Under the pieces are notes generated by a model that worked only from the letters and a program-made list of their open reading frames with translations, did not search any database and was not told where the DNA came from. Shown in pieces: positions 6,806 through 16,160 of a stretch of 53,270 bases of DNA. Source of the DNA: Clostridiales bacterium. Its GTDB lineage: Bacteria > Bacillota > Clostridia > Christensenellales > UBA1242. How positions within the stretch are numbered: the stretch's first letter is position 1; each line of letters begins with the position of its first letter. The translations under genes were made by a program, and so were the position numbers. The DNA is taken from assembly GCA_015055815.1 (NCBI GenBank), contig SVHM01000003.1, positions 1 through 53,270 on the forward strand. The letters are read 5' to 3'.

Positions 6806-7910
6806 TGTTAGGCAAGCTTCCCTACTTCTTGTAATTTTTACAGTAGCATTAAAGCTTTCTGTCCTTCCCGCAATGATAAGCGACTACTCGGCTATTGACG
6901 GATATATCACTTGCTTCTTTGCTCTTATTATCGATTTTATTTGCACACTTACAATTATATTAATAATGCGAAAATTACCAGATACAAATTTCTTTGAGTT
7001 AATCACTCAAGCATTTGGCAAAGTTATATCTAAAATTATATTTTTATTTATGTCTATTTACTTTATACTTAAAAGTATAATTTCACTACTTGAACTTCAC
7101 GATTATTATATAACCGCACTGTTTGAAGATATTAAGCCAATATACTTCTTATTTGTACTTTCATTTTTACTTCTTTATCTTTTTAATAGAAGTTTTAGAA
7201 ACTTAGGCAGAACTTTGCAAGTATTTTTTTGGCCACTCCTTATAGGACTACTTTTTACCCTTATTTATCCAATTTCGGATATACAACTAACCAACCTTTT
7301 GCCTATTTTTTCCGATGGTCCATACCCTATTTTTAATGGTATTGTTCACACAGCAATTGGGTTTGGCGATTTTATGATTATGCTACTTCTTATGGGTCAT
7401 ATAAAACCGGCTAAAAACACAACAAAAATCCTTATAAGTTATCTATCTTTTGCCATGCTTTTTGTAGTACTTTTTTATATTTGTTTTCAAGGAAGTTTCG
7501 GGGCTACTTCTGTAGGACAAACATTAGCTCTTAGTGACTTGCCACTTCACAACCCCTATCCCGCCAACTTAGGCAAACTTGAATGGCTAACTATTTTAAT
7601 ATGGACAATAATTTTACTCTTTGAGTCAACCATACTCGGAAAATGTGCTTGCAAATGTTTCGGTGTCGTTTTCAATTGTTCGGAGAAAAAAACACCCGCA
7701 ATGGTAGTATCTACAATTGTTGTAAACTTACTAGGCATAACCTATTTAAAACTATACAACATGATTGCATTTGCCATTAGAAGTTGGTTTTCGGTTGTAA
7801 TTTTTGCTTTCCACTTCATACTAATAATTCTTACAATTATTGCTTATATAATTTATCAAAACAAGGAGAAAAAGTATGAAAAATATTTACAAGAAAATAA
7901 TGCGGAATAA
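6789..7910 (+). CDS. gerB: GerB-type germinant receptor subunit B (APC permease fold)
   Basis: This 373-residue protein has about ten hydrophobic segments and belongs to the spore-germination branch of the amino-acid permease superfamily, which binds the germinant. It begins INVRQASLLLVIFTVALKLSVLPAM, typical of GerAB/GerKB. It overlaps both neighbours (17 and 35 bases), indicating tight co-translation. AAGGAGA lies in the preceding coding sequence. Acts in the inner membrane of the spore. Confidence 0.9.
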   Translation: MEKTINVRQASLLLVIFTVALKLSVLPAMISDYSAIDGYITCFFALIIDFICTLTIILIMRKLPDTNFFELITQAFGKVISKIIFLFMSIYFILKSIISLLELHDYYITALFEDIKPIYFLFVLSFLLLYLFNRSFRNLGRTLQVFFWPLLIGLLFTLIYPISDIQLTNLLPIFSDGPYPIFNGIVHTAIGFGDFMIMLLLMGHIKPAKNTTKILISYLSFAMLFVVLFYICFQGSFGATSVGQTLALSDLPLHNPYPANLGKLEWLTILIWTIILLFESTILGKCACKCFGVVFNCSEKKTPAMVVSTIVVNLLGITYLKLYNMIAFAIRSWFSVVIFAFHFILIILTIIAYIIYQNKEKKYEKYLQENNAE

Positions 7911-9129
7911 GATTTTTTATGTTTTTTTAATAATAATTGTTATTATGTTTCCATCAACTCTATACAACGAGTCGGACAAAGACAGAACTCTTGTAGTAAC
8001 GTCAATTGGTATTGACAAAGAAGATAACGATTATAAACTAACCGTTCTAGCAGTTATCCCAAAAGGAAGTGAAGACATTTCGGCTAACTTAGAAATATTC
8101 ACATCAAAAGGTGAAACAATCGCCGAAGCTCTCGACCAAGCATCAGCCAATACAGGAAAAGAAGTAGGGCTTGCCCATTGTGATAGCATTGTCCTTTCAC
8201 AAGATATTTTAAACGACAATATAAGTATTATTTTAGACTACTTCATACGAACATCAAACCTTGCAACAAACGCATCCTTAATCATTTCTGAAAATTCAGC
8301 TGAAGAACTCATAAAAGCCACCAAAAGTAGCAATAATTACCTAGATTTAAGTTTAAAAAGCATTGTCATGCATGACGAAAAATCTAGCATGCTCAACAAT
8401 ACCACTATTGAGTCATTTTACAAAACGTACTTTTCAAAAAGCGGAACATTTTGCCTACCATTATTGACTACCGAACAACCAGAAAAACAGTCAAGCGAAC
8501 AGTCAGGCGGGCAAGAAAGTGGACAAGCGGGTAGCAGTTCTGGATCAAATGAAAGCGGGTCGGGAGAAAGTGGTGGTGGAAAAATAAAAAACAACCAAAA
8601 AGTTGTACTTTTGAAACAAGGCAAAAAAGTACGAGAACTTAATGAAGATGAAAAATTTATATACAACCTTATCTCACCAACAAGTGAAAACATAAAAATT
8701 AAGATTGAAAATATAAACGACAATTATGTCACCAATAGCACTGAAGTATATCAGCAAATTAAAAAATTTGTACTGCCTATTTATAAATTTAGAGACGGCA
8801 AACCAATTGTCACCTACCATATTTGGCTGTCTCTAATGATTGACGAAATTTCAAGCGACAGCAATTATTCATTTGCTTCAATTGACGGACTTCAAAGTTT
8901 CTTAAGCGATATCGCCAAAGAAAAAATTAACATGCAAGTCAATGAAAAACTTGAAAGCACACTCAAAACCATGAAAGAAAATAACGAAGATATTTTAGGA
9001 TTTTACGATAAATTCAATGCTTTTACACATAACAAATGGGAAAAATATCTTACCGAAATTGACAACCCCGACAATTATCTTGAAAACCTAAATATTGAAA
9101 TCAAACTTTATCTTAATTATGTTATATAA
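7876..9129 (+). CDS. gerC: GerC-type germinant receptor subunit C without lipobox
   Basis: This 417-residue protein matches GerAC: TLVVTSIGIDKEDNDYKLTV at the front, the VGLAHCDSIVLSQDIL block, and the C-terminal YKTYF/WEKYL half. GerAC proteins are normally lipoproteins with a GC(W) lipobox before the RxL..GID segment. Here the hydrophobic helix (about 10-27) runs into MFPSTLYNESDKDRT with no cysteine, so the protein is probably held by an uncleaved N-terminal helix. A Gly/Ser/Glu-rich linker at about 200-235 separates the domains and is longer than usual. A CAAGGAG site precedes the ATG, and a terminator follows at 9135. Confidence 0.88.
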   Translation: MKNIYKKIMRNKIFYVFLIIIVIMFPSTLYNESDKDRTLVVTSIGIDKEDNDYKLTVLAVIPKGSEDISANLEIFTSKGETIAEALDQASANTGKEVGLAHCDSIVLSQDILNDNISIILDYFIRTSNLATNASLIISENSAEELIKATKSSNNYLDLSLKSIVMHDEKSSMLNNTTIESFYKTYFSKSGTFCLPLLTTEQPEKQSSEQSGGQESGQAGSSSGSNESGSGESGGGKIKNNQKVVLLKQGKKVRELNEDEKFIYNLISPTSENIKIKIENINDNYVTNSTEVYQQIKKFVLPIYKFRDGKPIVTYHIWLSLMIDEISSDSNYSFASIDGLQSFLSDIAKEKINMQVNEKLESTLKTMKENNEDILGFYDKFNAFTHNKWEKYLTEIDNPDNYLENLNIEIKLYLNYVI

Positions 9130-9134
9130 AACAT

Positions 9135-9170
9135 AAAAGCATCGACACTTATTCGGTGCTTTTATATTTT
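9135..9170 (+). terminator. Terminator of the ger operon
   Basis: AAAAGCA (9135-9141) pairs with TGCTTTT (9157-9163), with CGA/TCG pairing inside, followed by T-rich sequence. It sits 6 bases after the last ger gene. Confidence 0.75.
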
Positions 9171-9180
9171 TTATATACAC

Positions 9181-9432
9181 TTAAAATTCTATATCGCCCG
9201 CCGATATTCCTAGAAGTATTCCCGTTTTTACACCTTGAATATAACTATCTTTCAATTTTAAACTTTCATTATCAAATAAAATTTCAATAAACTCATCTAA
9301 CACGTTGTCTTCATTTCCCAATTTTTCTTTTAATTTGTCATATAGTAACTCTTCTTTCTTATTTTTTATTATAGTTTTTCTTCTATCTACTTCGCTTATA
9401 TTCCCATAATACAATTCTTCAAATATGTTCAT
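9181..9432 (-). CDS. Small protein resembling DUF6809
   Basis: This 83-residue protein starts MNIFEELYYGNIS, then has a charged helical middle, and ends with GVKTGILLGISAGD. The start and the glycine-containing last helix look like the short DUF6809-type proteins common in Bacillota accessory regions; function unknown. The start follows a weak AGTGGG site. It is divergent from an Xre gene and converges on the ger terminator. No partner is evident. Confidence 0.5.
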   Translation of the reverse strand: MNIFEELYYGNISEVDRRKTIIKNKKEELLYDKLKEKLGNEDNVLDEFIEILFDNESLKLKDSYIQGVKTGILLGISAGDIEF

Positions 9433-9598
9433 GATAACCCACTTTAATAATTTTTTGATTTATTTTTTATATTATACTCAATTTTTGATTAATACGCAAC
9501 AAAATTAATCGATATTTTATTAAATCGGTTTAATTTTAATAATAATTCGACTAAATAACACATTAAATATATAATTATATCAATATTAGGAGTAATAT

Positions 9599-9910
9599 AT
9601 GGAATTATTAAATTTAAGAAAACAGAAAAAATTAACACAGGATGAAGTTGCCAAATTTCTTAACATGTCACAAAGTGCATATCAACATTATGAAAACAAT
9701 AGAGCCGAGCCAAATATCGATACACTTTGTAAACTAGCAGATTTTTATGGTGTTTCTTTAGATTATCTTGTTGGTAGAGAGTTTGGAAATGATATCGGTT
9801 ATCTTACACCAGACCAAAAAAATATAGTTTTTGTTTTAAAGAAATTAAATAGCAACAATCTAAACACCCTTTTATCAGAAGCATTAAAATTACTCGATGA
9901 ACAAAAATAA
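9599..9910 (+). CDS. Xre-family transcriptional regulator
   Basis: This 103-residue protein has a clear HTH_XRE at 1-58 (LRKQKKLTQDEVAKFLNMSQ, then SAYQHYENNRAEPN, LADFYGVSLDYLVG) and a short helical tail. AGGAG precedes the ATG. The 166-bp divergent region shared with the small gene at 9432 contains ATCGA/ATCGG/TTCGA elements that may be operator half-sites, but no clean palindrome was seen. Probably a self-regulating repressor of the divergent small gene. Confidence 0.8.
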   Translation: MELLNLRKQKKLTQDEVAKFLNMSQSAYQHYENNRAEPNIDTLCKLADFYGVSLDYLVGREFGNDIGYLTPDQKNIVFVLKKLNSNNLNTLLSEALKLLDEQK

Positions 9911-9914
9911 AAAT

Positions 9915-9948
9915 AAAAAGGCTTTATCGTTTTGATAAAGTCTTTTTT
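9915..9948. terminator. Bidirectional terminator between Xre and khpB
   Basis: GGCTTTATC (9920-9928) and GATAAAGTC (9934-9942) form a 9-bp stem with one G-U pair, with A5 on the left and T6 on the right. It serves both converging genes. Confidence 0.8.
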
Positions 9949-9951
9949 ATT

Positions 9952-10668
9952 TTAATCAATATAATCAATAACCAAATATCTATTTGGTTCAACACCTTCA
10001 CTATGTGTGCCGATATGTTCAATATTTGAAAGTATATAGTGAATTGATTTTCTTTCAAATGAATTCATTGGCTCAAGTTTAATTGACTTCTTTGTTTGAA
10101 GAACTCTTTTTGCCATCTTTTCAGCAATTGCTTCAACTGTATCTTGTCTTTTTCTTCTATAGTTTTCAACGTCAATATAAATTTTCTTATGATATGATGG
10201 TACTCTTGCTCTTGTAATTGTATTTACTATATATTGAATTGCTTCCAAAGTTTCACCATGGTAACCGATTAAGTTATTGATGTTCTCGCCATTTACTCTA
10301 AAGAAAATATCTCCGTTTTTAACTCCCCTAGAAACTTCACCAACAATACCCATATTAGCAAGCAAACCTTCTAAGAATTCTGTAACAACTTTAGTTACTT
10401 CTTCAACACCTTCAAAATTAAATTCTTGAGTTTCAACTTCACTTTCTGTTTTTACAAGTTTAATTTCATTTGAAGTTTTAACATTTTTCAAATATTCTTC
10501 TCTTTCTTCATTATTTGCAAAAGTATAAATTTCAACAACTGCTTTTTTTAGCATGCTACCTTCATTTATTACTTTTACTTCAATGTCTTCTCTACTAACA
10601 CCCAACATTTGCAAGCCTTTTTCGATTGCCATGTCAACTGTCTTTGCTGTAACTTCTATATTTCTCAT
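9952..10668 (-). CDS. khpB: RNA-binding protein KhpB (Jag/EloR)
   Basis: This 238-residue protein has the three Jag domains in order: Jag_N at about 1-50 (MRNIEVTAKTVDMAIEKGL), a KH domain around 85-160 with the GxxG-like LIGYHGETLEA, and a C-terminal R3H domain with RKSIHYILS. With KhpA it binds many RNAs and influences cell elongation and division in Gram-positives. It is last in the rpmH-rnpA-yidD-yidC-khpB operon; the AGGAAG site overlaps the end of yidC, 3 bases upstream. Confidence 0.93.
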   Translation of the reverse strand: MRNIEVTAKTVDMAIEKGLQMLGVSREDIEVKVINEGSMLKKAVVEIYTFANNEEREEYLKNVKTSNEIKLVKTESEVETQEFNFEGVEEVTKVVTEFLEGLLANMGIVGEVSRGVKNGDIFFRVNGENINNLIGYHGETLEAIQYIVNTITRARVPSYHKKIYIDVENYRRKRQDTVEAIAEKMAKRVLQTKKSIKLEPMNSFERKSIHYILSNIEHIGTHSEGVEPNRYLVIDYID

Positions 10669-10671
10669 GAC

Positions 10672-11751
10672 CTACTTCCTTTTTCTATCGTAAGATGCTA
10701 AATTTTTATTTTTCTCTTTGTGAATAGCATCAAATTCTAACATATCTACAAATAGTGTAACTAGTGGACTAGTAATAAGTGTTATAAGTGCACCAGCCAC
10801 GATATACAAACCGAATGCTGCATTGTAGAATAATGTAAACACACCCATAATAACAGGCATGATGATAGACATAAGTTTATTATTATTAGCAGAAACAAGT
10901 TTTGTATCAACGCCTTTCTTCTTAGCTCTATATTTAGACATCCAAGTATTAACTGACATTGACAAGAAGTTTAGTCCTGCCGCAAGAACTGCAAGGATAA
11001 AGTAACCGTTGCTCTTTCTTGCACTTTCGTTATTTTTAATAGGTTCGATAATTAAATTATATTCTTCTGCGGTAATTTCTTCAGCAGTAAAACCGCTCTT
11101 TTTCAAGAAATCTTCATATTCCATTACTGGATTTACTGTAGTATCTGCAAGCCAAATATTTTCTATCCACAAAAATTTTGCTTTTGTCTCATTATATTTT
11201 TCACTTGCTTTTTTATCTGCATCTGATTTAAGAGAATTTCTCTCTTCTTCTGATTTTTCCATAAGCAACTGATATGGAGTTTTTTCGCTTTCAGCATTAA
11301 CATCAATACTATATGCTGAGTAATATTCATTCCTTACTTGTAGAAATTGGTCTCCAATTTTATATGTAGATATATTATTCAACGCACCGAAAAGTGTCCA
11401 GAATATTACCATTGTAAATACCAAGTATACAAGCATTCCAAGACATGTACCCATAATATTGAAATTATGAGATTTATATACTTCCATTGTTTTTTGGTTA
11501 AGCATATTTTTGTCATTTGCATATTTTGCATTAATTTTATCTATTTCTGGTTTTATTTCCATTTGTTTTCTGCTACTTTTCTTAGAAGTATATCTATTAA
11601 CAAAATCAAATGGAACCATTACAAGTTTGATAATTATTGTAATTAAAATAAGTGCTAAAGCATAATCGCCAACGGCATTTTCCAAGCCGAAAATTATGCT
11701 AGACCACATACCCGTTGGCTTCACAGCCGAAACGACATTTAATAAGTCCAT
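10672..11751 (-). CDS. yidC: Membrane protein insertase YidC/Oxa1 family
   Basis: This 359-residue YidC has an N-terminal membrane segment (about 25-48), the positively charged cytoplasmic loop with PEIDKINAKYANDK, hydrophobic segments near 108-130 and 245-265 and a C-terminal pair near 290-335. It inserts membrane proteins alone or with SecYEG. Between the second and third segments is an extra charged stretch of about 100 residues (QLLMEKSEEERNSLKSDADK onward) not present in B. subtilis SpoIIIJ. There is no lipobox. AAGGAG precedes the ATG, and the gene overlaps yidD by 13 bases. Confidence 0.93.
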   Translation of the reverse strand: MDLLNVVSAVKPTGMWSSIIFGLENAVGDYALALILITIIIKLVMVPFDFVNRYTSKKSSRKQMEIKPEIDKINAKYANDKNMLNQKTMEVYKSHNFNIMGTCLGMLVYLVFTMVIFWTLFGALNNISTYKIGDQFLQVRNEYYSAYSIDVNAESEKTPYQLLMEKSEEERNSLKSDADKKASEKYNETKAKFLWIENIWLADTTVNPVMEYEDFLKKSGFTAEEITAEEYNLIIEPIKNNESARKSNGYFILAVLAAGLNFLSMSVNTWMSKYRAKKKGVDTKLVSANNNKLMSIIMPVIMGVFTLFYNAAFGLYIVAGALITLITSPLVTLFVDMLEFDAIHKEKNKNLASYDRKRK

Positions 11752-12011
11752 TTTAATTCTCCTTTTATATTAAGTGGAACAAAATCTTCTCCACATTTAC
11801 ACTTAGGTCTACATCTACAAATTCTCTTTAAACCCAACCACACACCTTTAACTACTCCCCATTCCTTTATGGCAAGTAACATATAGGTTGAGCAAGTTGG
11901 ATAATATCTACAATTTTTACCAAGCAGTGGGCTTATGCAAAACTTATATAAATATATAAGCCCTATAACCAAAAGCCTTATTGGATAAAACAAAATTTTA
12001 AATACTATCAT
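11739..12011 (-). CDS. yidD: Membrane protein insertion efficiency factor YidD
   Basis: This 90-residue YidD has an amphipathic N-terminal helix and the signature CISPLLGKNCRYYPTCSTYM followed by a cysteine cluster (CRCRPKCKCG). It assists YidC-dependent insertion at the inner face of the membrane. Its start overlaps the rnpA stop (ATGA) and its end overlaps yidC, so the genes are translationally coupled. Confidence 0.95.
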   Translation of the reverse strand: MIVFKILFYPIRLLVIGLIYLYKFCISPLLGKNCRYYPTCSTYMLLAIKEWGVVKGVWLGLKRICRCRPKCKCGEDFVPLNIKGELKWTY

Positions 12012-12343
12012 TTAAGGTCAGCCCTTTCAAACAACGTCAAAGTTTCATTTTTTAGCTGGTCAAAAGTAAGACTTTCAATTCCCGTTTTTGCAATAATTAC
12101 AACGTTATAATTATTAGGCAAGTTTGGAACTATTTCTCTAACACATGCTCTTAATCTTCTTTTTACTAAATTTCTAACTACCGCTTTGCCAATTTTATTC
12201 GCAACAGTAAAGCCGATTTTTATAGGTCTATGTTTTGTAGGTATATAAACCATAGTCAAGTGAGCTGTATGTTTAGCAATGCCATTTTTATAAAGATAAT
12301 TAAATTCTTTTCTTTTAAGCAGTCTATTTTCTTTACTTAACAT
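12008..12343 (-). CDS. rnpA: Ribonuclease P protein component
   Basis: This 111-residue basic protein is the RNase P cofactor for tRNA 5' maturation. It starts MLSKENRLLKRKEFNYLYKNG and contains the RNR-like signature NKIGKAVVRNLVKRRLRAC that contacts the RNA subunit. GGGGG precedes the ATG. It follows rpmH by about 80 bases that include a perfect 12-bp hairpin. Confidence 0.96.
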   Translation of the reverse strand: MLSKENRLLKRKEFNYLYKNGIAKHTAHLTMVYIPTKHRPIKIGFTVANKIGKAVVRNLVKRRLRACVREIVPNLPNNYNVVIIAKTGIESLTFDQLKNETLTLFERADLK

Positions 12344-12371
12344 TTAGCCCCCTTGTAATATAAATGTGAAA

Positions 12372-12403
12372 AGTGTCTATAAACTAAAAAATTTATAGAC
12401 ACT
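12372..12403 (-). promoter_or_regulatory. Hairpin between rpmH and rnpA
   Basis: AGTGTCTATAAA (12372-12383) and TTTATAGACACT (12392-12403) form a perfect 12-bp stem. On the minus strand it is followed by TTTTC, so it may be a partial terminator that lets rpmH be expressed above rnpA, or an mRNA processing site. Confidence 0.55.
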
Positions 12404-12422
12404 CTAAAAATGGCATTAAGAT

Positions 12423-12557
12423 TTATGCACTTAATTTCTTTCTGCCACGATTTCTTCTGTTTTTAATAACTTTCTTTCCGCCCTTAGTTTTCATTCTTGC
12501 TCTGAAACCATGAACTTTGCTTCTTTGTCTTTTCTTTGGTTGATAAGTTCTCTTCAT
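12423..12557 (-). CDS. rpmH: 50S ribosomal protein bL34
   Basis: This 44-residue protein is short and highly basic: [18 protein letters not shown], then [17 protein letters not shown] and NRGRKKLSA. This is unmistakably bL34. It starts at ATG 12557 after a GGAAGG site. It heads the rnpA-yidD-yidC-khpB operon as in nearly all bacteria. In most Bacillota it lies beside dnaA; here dnaA is about 19 kb away. Confidence 0.98.
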   Translation of the reverse strand: MKRTYQPKKRQRSKVHGFRARMKTKGGKKVIKNRRNRGRKKLSA

Positions 12558-12650
12558 AACATTTCCTTCCTTTTTAATGATTATATGAAAATCTATAGTT
12601 AATGTATAGAGTTTTTCATTAATAACACAATTTATAAAATTTGCCTTTTT

Positions 12651-12679
12651 AGTATAATAAATATTAAGTCGTTTGTCAA
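12651..12679 (-). promoter_or_regulatory. Promoter of the rpmH operon
   Basis: On the minus strand, TTGACA (12679-12674), a 17-base spacer and TATACT (12656-12651). It gives a leader of about 85 bases. A second, weaker possibility closer to the gene is TATAAT at 12585-12580 with TATACA 17 bases before it. Confidence 0.75.
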
Positions 12680-12736
12680 CAATAATTTTAAAAATAACCT
12701 TTATATATCAAAATATTATATAAAAAAATACAAAAT

Positions 12737-12770
12737 AAAAAAGATTGTACTAATTACGTAGTACAATCTT
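12737..12770 (-). terminator. Terminator of the gene at 12787
   Basis: AAGATTGTACTA (12741-12752) and TAGTACAATCTT (12759-12770) form a perfect 12-bp stem with a 6-base loop. On the minus strand it runs into T6, 17 bases after the stop. Confidence 0.88.
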
Positions 12771-12786
12771 CTAAAGTCAAAATCAA

Positions 12787-13434
12787 TTAACTTTTAAATA
12801 GTGGCCATTTTAGACCTTTAATGTATTCGTAAATTTCTGATTGATGAGCATAGAATGTTACTGTATATTCACAACCATTATCGTCAACCAAATACATCAT
12901 GCAGTCATCATAACTTTCGTTATTTGAAATTGGCATAATTATTTTGTCGTATTTAACTTCTTTGCTTGAGAAATATGTTTTATATTCAAATACTTCACCA
13001 TTAATTTTAAGACTTTGGTCTTCGCCTAAGTAATTAAATACAATAGCCAAAACTCCAGCCTTGTCATATAGATCTTCCAAATTTGTGCCAGTTATTTTTG
13101 AACCAAGTTTTTCAACTTCAACTTCTCTTCCTAATGCGCCTTGGAACATAGAACTAAGCATATTATCTTGAACACTCTTATCCATAAGAGCTACAATATC
13201 ATCAATAACACCATTTACTTCAATAACTTCTGGGTCGTCTAAATTCTCTCCATCATAATAATAAGCATTTGGAATTTCATCTCTGTAAATAGTCATTCCT
13301 GCAAAGTCTCTTTTTGGCATTGGGTTATAAAGTTTTTTAGGAACTAAAGCCAATACTATTGTTGCTACTGTCAAAGCAAGTACAATGCTTACAAGTACAA
13401 TAGCCAAAATTTTTTTCACTTTCTTTGATTTCAT
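12787..13434 (-). CDS. Membrane-anchored protein of unknown function
   Basis: This 215-residue protein has a basic N-terminus (MKSKKVKK), one hydrophobic helix at about 10-30, and an acidic soluble domain that probably lies outside the membrane. Two cysteines close to the end (DDCMMYLVDDNGCEY) might form a disulfide. No family recognised. It sits between ftsH and the rpmH operon, transcribed in the same direction as ftsH 63 bases downstream, so it may be co-expressed with ftsH. AAAGGA precedes the ATG and a strong terminator follows. Confidence 0.6.
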   Translation of the reverse strand: MKSKKVKKILAIVLVSIVLALTVATIVLALVPKKLYNPMPKRDFAGMTIYRDEIPNAYYYDGENLDDPEVIEVNGVIDDIVALMDKSVQDNMLSSMFQGALGREVEVEKLGSKITGTNLEDLYDKAGVLAIVFNYLGEDQSLKINGEVFEYKTYFSSKEVKYDKIIMPISNNESYDDCMMYLVDDNGCEYTVTFYAHQSEIYEYIKGLKWPLFKS

Positions 13435-13496
13435 CTTGATTTTCCTTTTTGTCCGTTAATTTTAACTAGAATATTACAAAATTGCAATTTAGTCAA

Positions 13497-15953
13497 TTAT
13501 TTTTGCTCAGTTTTATCTTGAGCGTTTGAAGTTGTCTTTTTTGTAGTAGTCTTCTTCTTTGTTGTAGAAGTTGACTTGCTAGCAGGTTTTTTAGTCGTTG
13601 TAGACTTAGAAGAACTCTTGGTTGTAGATGTTCTTGATTTTACTTTCTCATTTGTAAGTGGTTCTACAACTTTGCTTGTTTTTGCCTTACCAACATTTTC
13701 ACTTCTTTCTTTTAATGCTTGAAGTTTTGCTTTTGTGTCTGTCTTTAGTTCGTTATTTCTTGCTTGCATAAACTCATCTTTTTCTTTAGTCAATTTATCA
13801 TAATCTGACTTAAGTTTATCAAACTCAGCATCTCCAATTACGCCCGCTTGTTTAAGTGCTTCAGCAGCTTTTATTTTAAGTTCTTGAAGTTTCTGCTGTT
13901 TCAAATATTCTTGTTCTTTTCTAATACCGTCTTCTTTCTTTTTTCTTTCTTCTTCTTTTGCATGAAGTCTTGCAACTATTTCTTTGCTATCCTTTCCTGC
14001 AATCAATTCATCAACTTCTTCTGAATAAATTGTTTCTTCTTCAAGAAGTAAGTTTGACATATTATCAAGTAACTTTCTTTTCTTTGAAAGAAGGTCTTTT
14101 GCTTTCTTGTAATTTTTATCTAAGATTGCTTTGATTTCGTCATCAATTATTTTTGCAGTAGCATCACTATATTGATTTTGAACTTGGTAATCTCTACCGA
14201 TAAATACTTCATTGTTTTTGCCAAAACTCATAAAGCCTAGTTTTTCGCTCATACCCCATTCAACAACCATTTTTCTAGCAAGTTCGGTTGCTCTTTGGAT
14301 ATCGCTACTAGCACCAGCGGTAATATCTCCGAATACTATTTCTTCGGCAATTCTTCCGCCCATCATCATACAAATTCTATTGTTAAGTTTATTGTAACTA
14401 TAATGACTATCGTCGTCGCTTGGTCTAATATTTGTATAACCACCAGCCATACCCCTAGGGATAATTGACACTTCATGAACGGTGTCTCCACAATCCAAAA
14501 ATTTAGCGATTATTGCGTGACCGCTTTCATGATAAGCAGTTAGTTTTCTATCATTTTCTGTAACTAGTCTTGATTTCTTTTGTGGTCCCATTAAGACTTT
14601 ATTAATTCCTTCGGTAATATCTTCCATAGTAATTGTAAGTCTACCATCTCTTGCTGCAAGAATTGCTGCTTCGTTAAGGAAGTTTTCAATATCTGCACCA
14701 GTGAAACCACTTGTAAGTCTTGCTATATCTTTGAAATTCACACCTTCTTCAATAGGTTTATTTTTAGCATGAATTTCAATAATTCCTTCTCTACCTTTAA
14801 CGTCTGGAACGTTAACATAAATTTGTCTATCAAATCTGCCCGGTCTTAAAAGTGCTGGGTCAAGAACGTCTGCTCTATTTGTAGCGGCTAAAATTATAAT
14901 TCCCGAGTTGCTTTCAAAACCATCCATTTCTACAAGCAATTGGTTAAGAGTTTGTTCTCTTTCATCATTTCCGCCACCAAGACCTGCACCCCTTTGTCTA
15001 CCTACTGCGTCTATTTCATCAATAAATACAATACATGGGGCATTTTTCTTAGCAGTATCAAATAAGTCTCTTACTCTACTAGCACCAACACCAACGTAAA
15101 GTTCTACAAAGTCACTACCACTAATACTAAAGAATGGAACGTTACTTTCTCCCGCTACCGCTTTAGCAAGAAGTGTTTTACCTGTACCCGGATTACCAAC
15201 TAAAAGTATACCCTTTGGAATTCTTGCACCCAATGCTTTAAATTTGCCTGGGTCTTTTAAGAACTCAACAATTTCTTTTGTCTCTTCTTTTTCTTCTTCA
15301 GCACCAGCAATATCACTAAATTTAACAGTACATCTTTCTACCATTCTTGCTCTGTTTTTAGTAAAGGCATTTGCTCCGCCACCTTTTACAGAGAACATTT
15401 TAAATAAGATGTATCCAATCATTATAAATATTATTCCCATACTTAAATAAGGTAGGAATGTTTCAAGAAAACTTGCTGTTGGATTTGCCTTAGTGTAATT
15501 TATCTTTTCTAAATTTTTAAAGTTATCGATAATGTACGTATTTTCATTATAGGTATATTCAACAACTCCCTGTTTAGAAAGTTCTACCATATTATTGAAT
15601 GCTTGTATAAATGCCAAGTCTTCAGTTGTGTTATTATATGTGAAATAAAAATCTGAGAATTTTGGGAATGGTTTATTTCCAAGTTCTGATTTCTCAACTC
15701 TCAAATAACCGACACCACCAACTACGTGTACGTCTGTTACGTATCCGGTATCAATCAGTTCATCAATTTCTTCACCTTGTTCATTAGTTCCAACTGTGTT
15801 ATATCCACCCTTGAAAACCATTTCTTGAACTTGAGTTAAATTAACATTTGTACCATTATCTCCACGATTGGCAATATATATCATAACACAGAATATAACT
15901 GCAAATACTAGTATTAGTCCAAAGTTTCTTAATTTATTGCTTTTCTTATTCAC
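13497..15953 (-). CDS. ftsH: ATP-dependent zinc metalloprotease FtsH with basic tail
   Basis: This 818-residue membrane AAA+ protease degrades damaged or regulatory membrane proteins. Two membrane helices (near 10-30 and 165-190) flank an extracytoplasmic domain. The AAA module has Walker A GNPGTGKT, Walker B IVFIDEID and the arginine-finger region with RPGRFDRQ. The protease site is HESGH. After the usual end near residue 620-650 comes a charged coiled-coil-like stretch, then about 50 residues almost only of K, S and T. The frame opens at a TTG (15965), but GTG 15953 follows GGGGG at ideal distance and is preferred. A hairpin abuts that site. Confidence 0.95.
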   Translation of the reverse strand: MNKKSNKLRNFGLILVFAVIFCVMIYIANRGDNGTNVNLTQVQEMVFKGGYNTVGTNEQGEEIDELIDTGYVTDVHVVGGVGYLRVEKSELGNKPFPKFSDFYFTYNNTTEDLAFIQAFNNMVELSKQGVVEYTYNENTYIIDNFKNLEKINYTKANPTASFLETFLPYLSMGIIFIMIGYILFKMFSVKGGGANAFTKNRARMVERCTVKFSDIAGAEEEKEETKEIVEFLKDPGKFKALGARIPKGILLVGNPGTGKTLLAKAVAGESNVPFFSISGSDFVELYVGVGASRVRDLFDTAKKNAPCIVFIDEIDAVGRQRGAGLGGGNDEREQTLNQLLVEMDGFESNSGIIILAATNRADVLDPALLRPGRFDRQIYVNVPDVKGREGIIEIHAKNKPIEEGVNFKDIARLTSGFTGADIENFLNEAAILAARDGRLTITMEDITEGINKVLMGPQKKSRLVTENDRKLTAYHESGHAIIAKFLDCGDTVHEVSIIPRGMAGGYTNIRPSDDDSHYSYNKLNNRICMMMGGRIAEEIVFGDITAGASSDIQRATELARKMVVEWGMSEKLGFMSFGKNNEVFIGRDYQVQNQYSDATAKIIDDEIKAILDKNYKKAKDLLSKKRKLLDNMSNLLLEEETIYSEEVDELIAGKDSKEIVARLHAKEEERKKKEDGIRKEQEYLKQQKLQELKIKAAEALKQAGVIGDAEFDKLKSDYDKLTKEKDEFMQARNNELKTDTKAKLQALKERSENVGKAKTSKVVEPLTNEKVKSRTSTTKSSSKSTTTKKPASKSTSTTKKKTTTKKTTSNAQDKTEQK

Positions 15954-15963
15954 GTTTACCCCC

Positions 15964-15992
15964 AAATACCGATTAAAATTTAACCGGTATTT
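15964..15992 (-). promoter_or_regulatory. Hairpin abutting the ftsH ribosome binding site
   Basis: AAATACCG (15964-15971) pairs with CGGTATTT (15985-15992), and TTAA/TTAA pairing can extend into the loop. On the mRNA it ends directly before the GGGGG ribosome site and no T tract follows, so it is not a terminator. It could modulate access to the start site. Confidence 0.5.
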
Positions 15993-16160
15993 AAATAAAA
16001 TTTCTTACCACTTGAAAGCATTCAAGATTTACTTAATTATAATCAAAAAAAGCAAAACTTCTTACCATACTTTTCAAGCAAATATATAATAACACATTAA
16101 TACTATAAAATACAACTTTTTTTTGTAATTTTTTCCATTTTCGTAATTTTTCTTAGCAAT

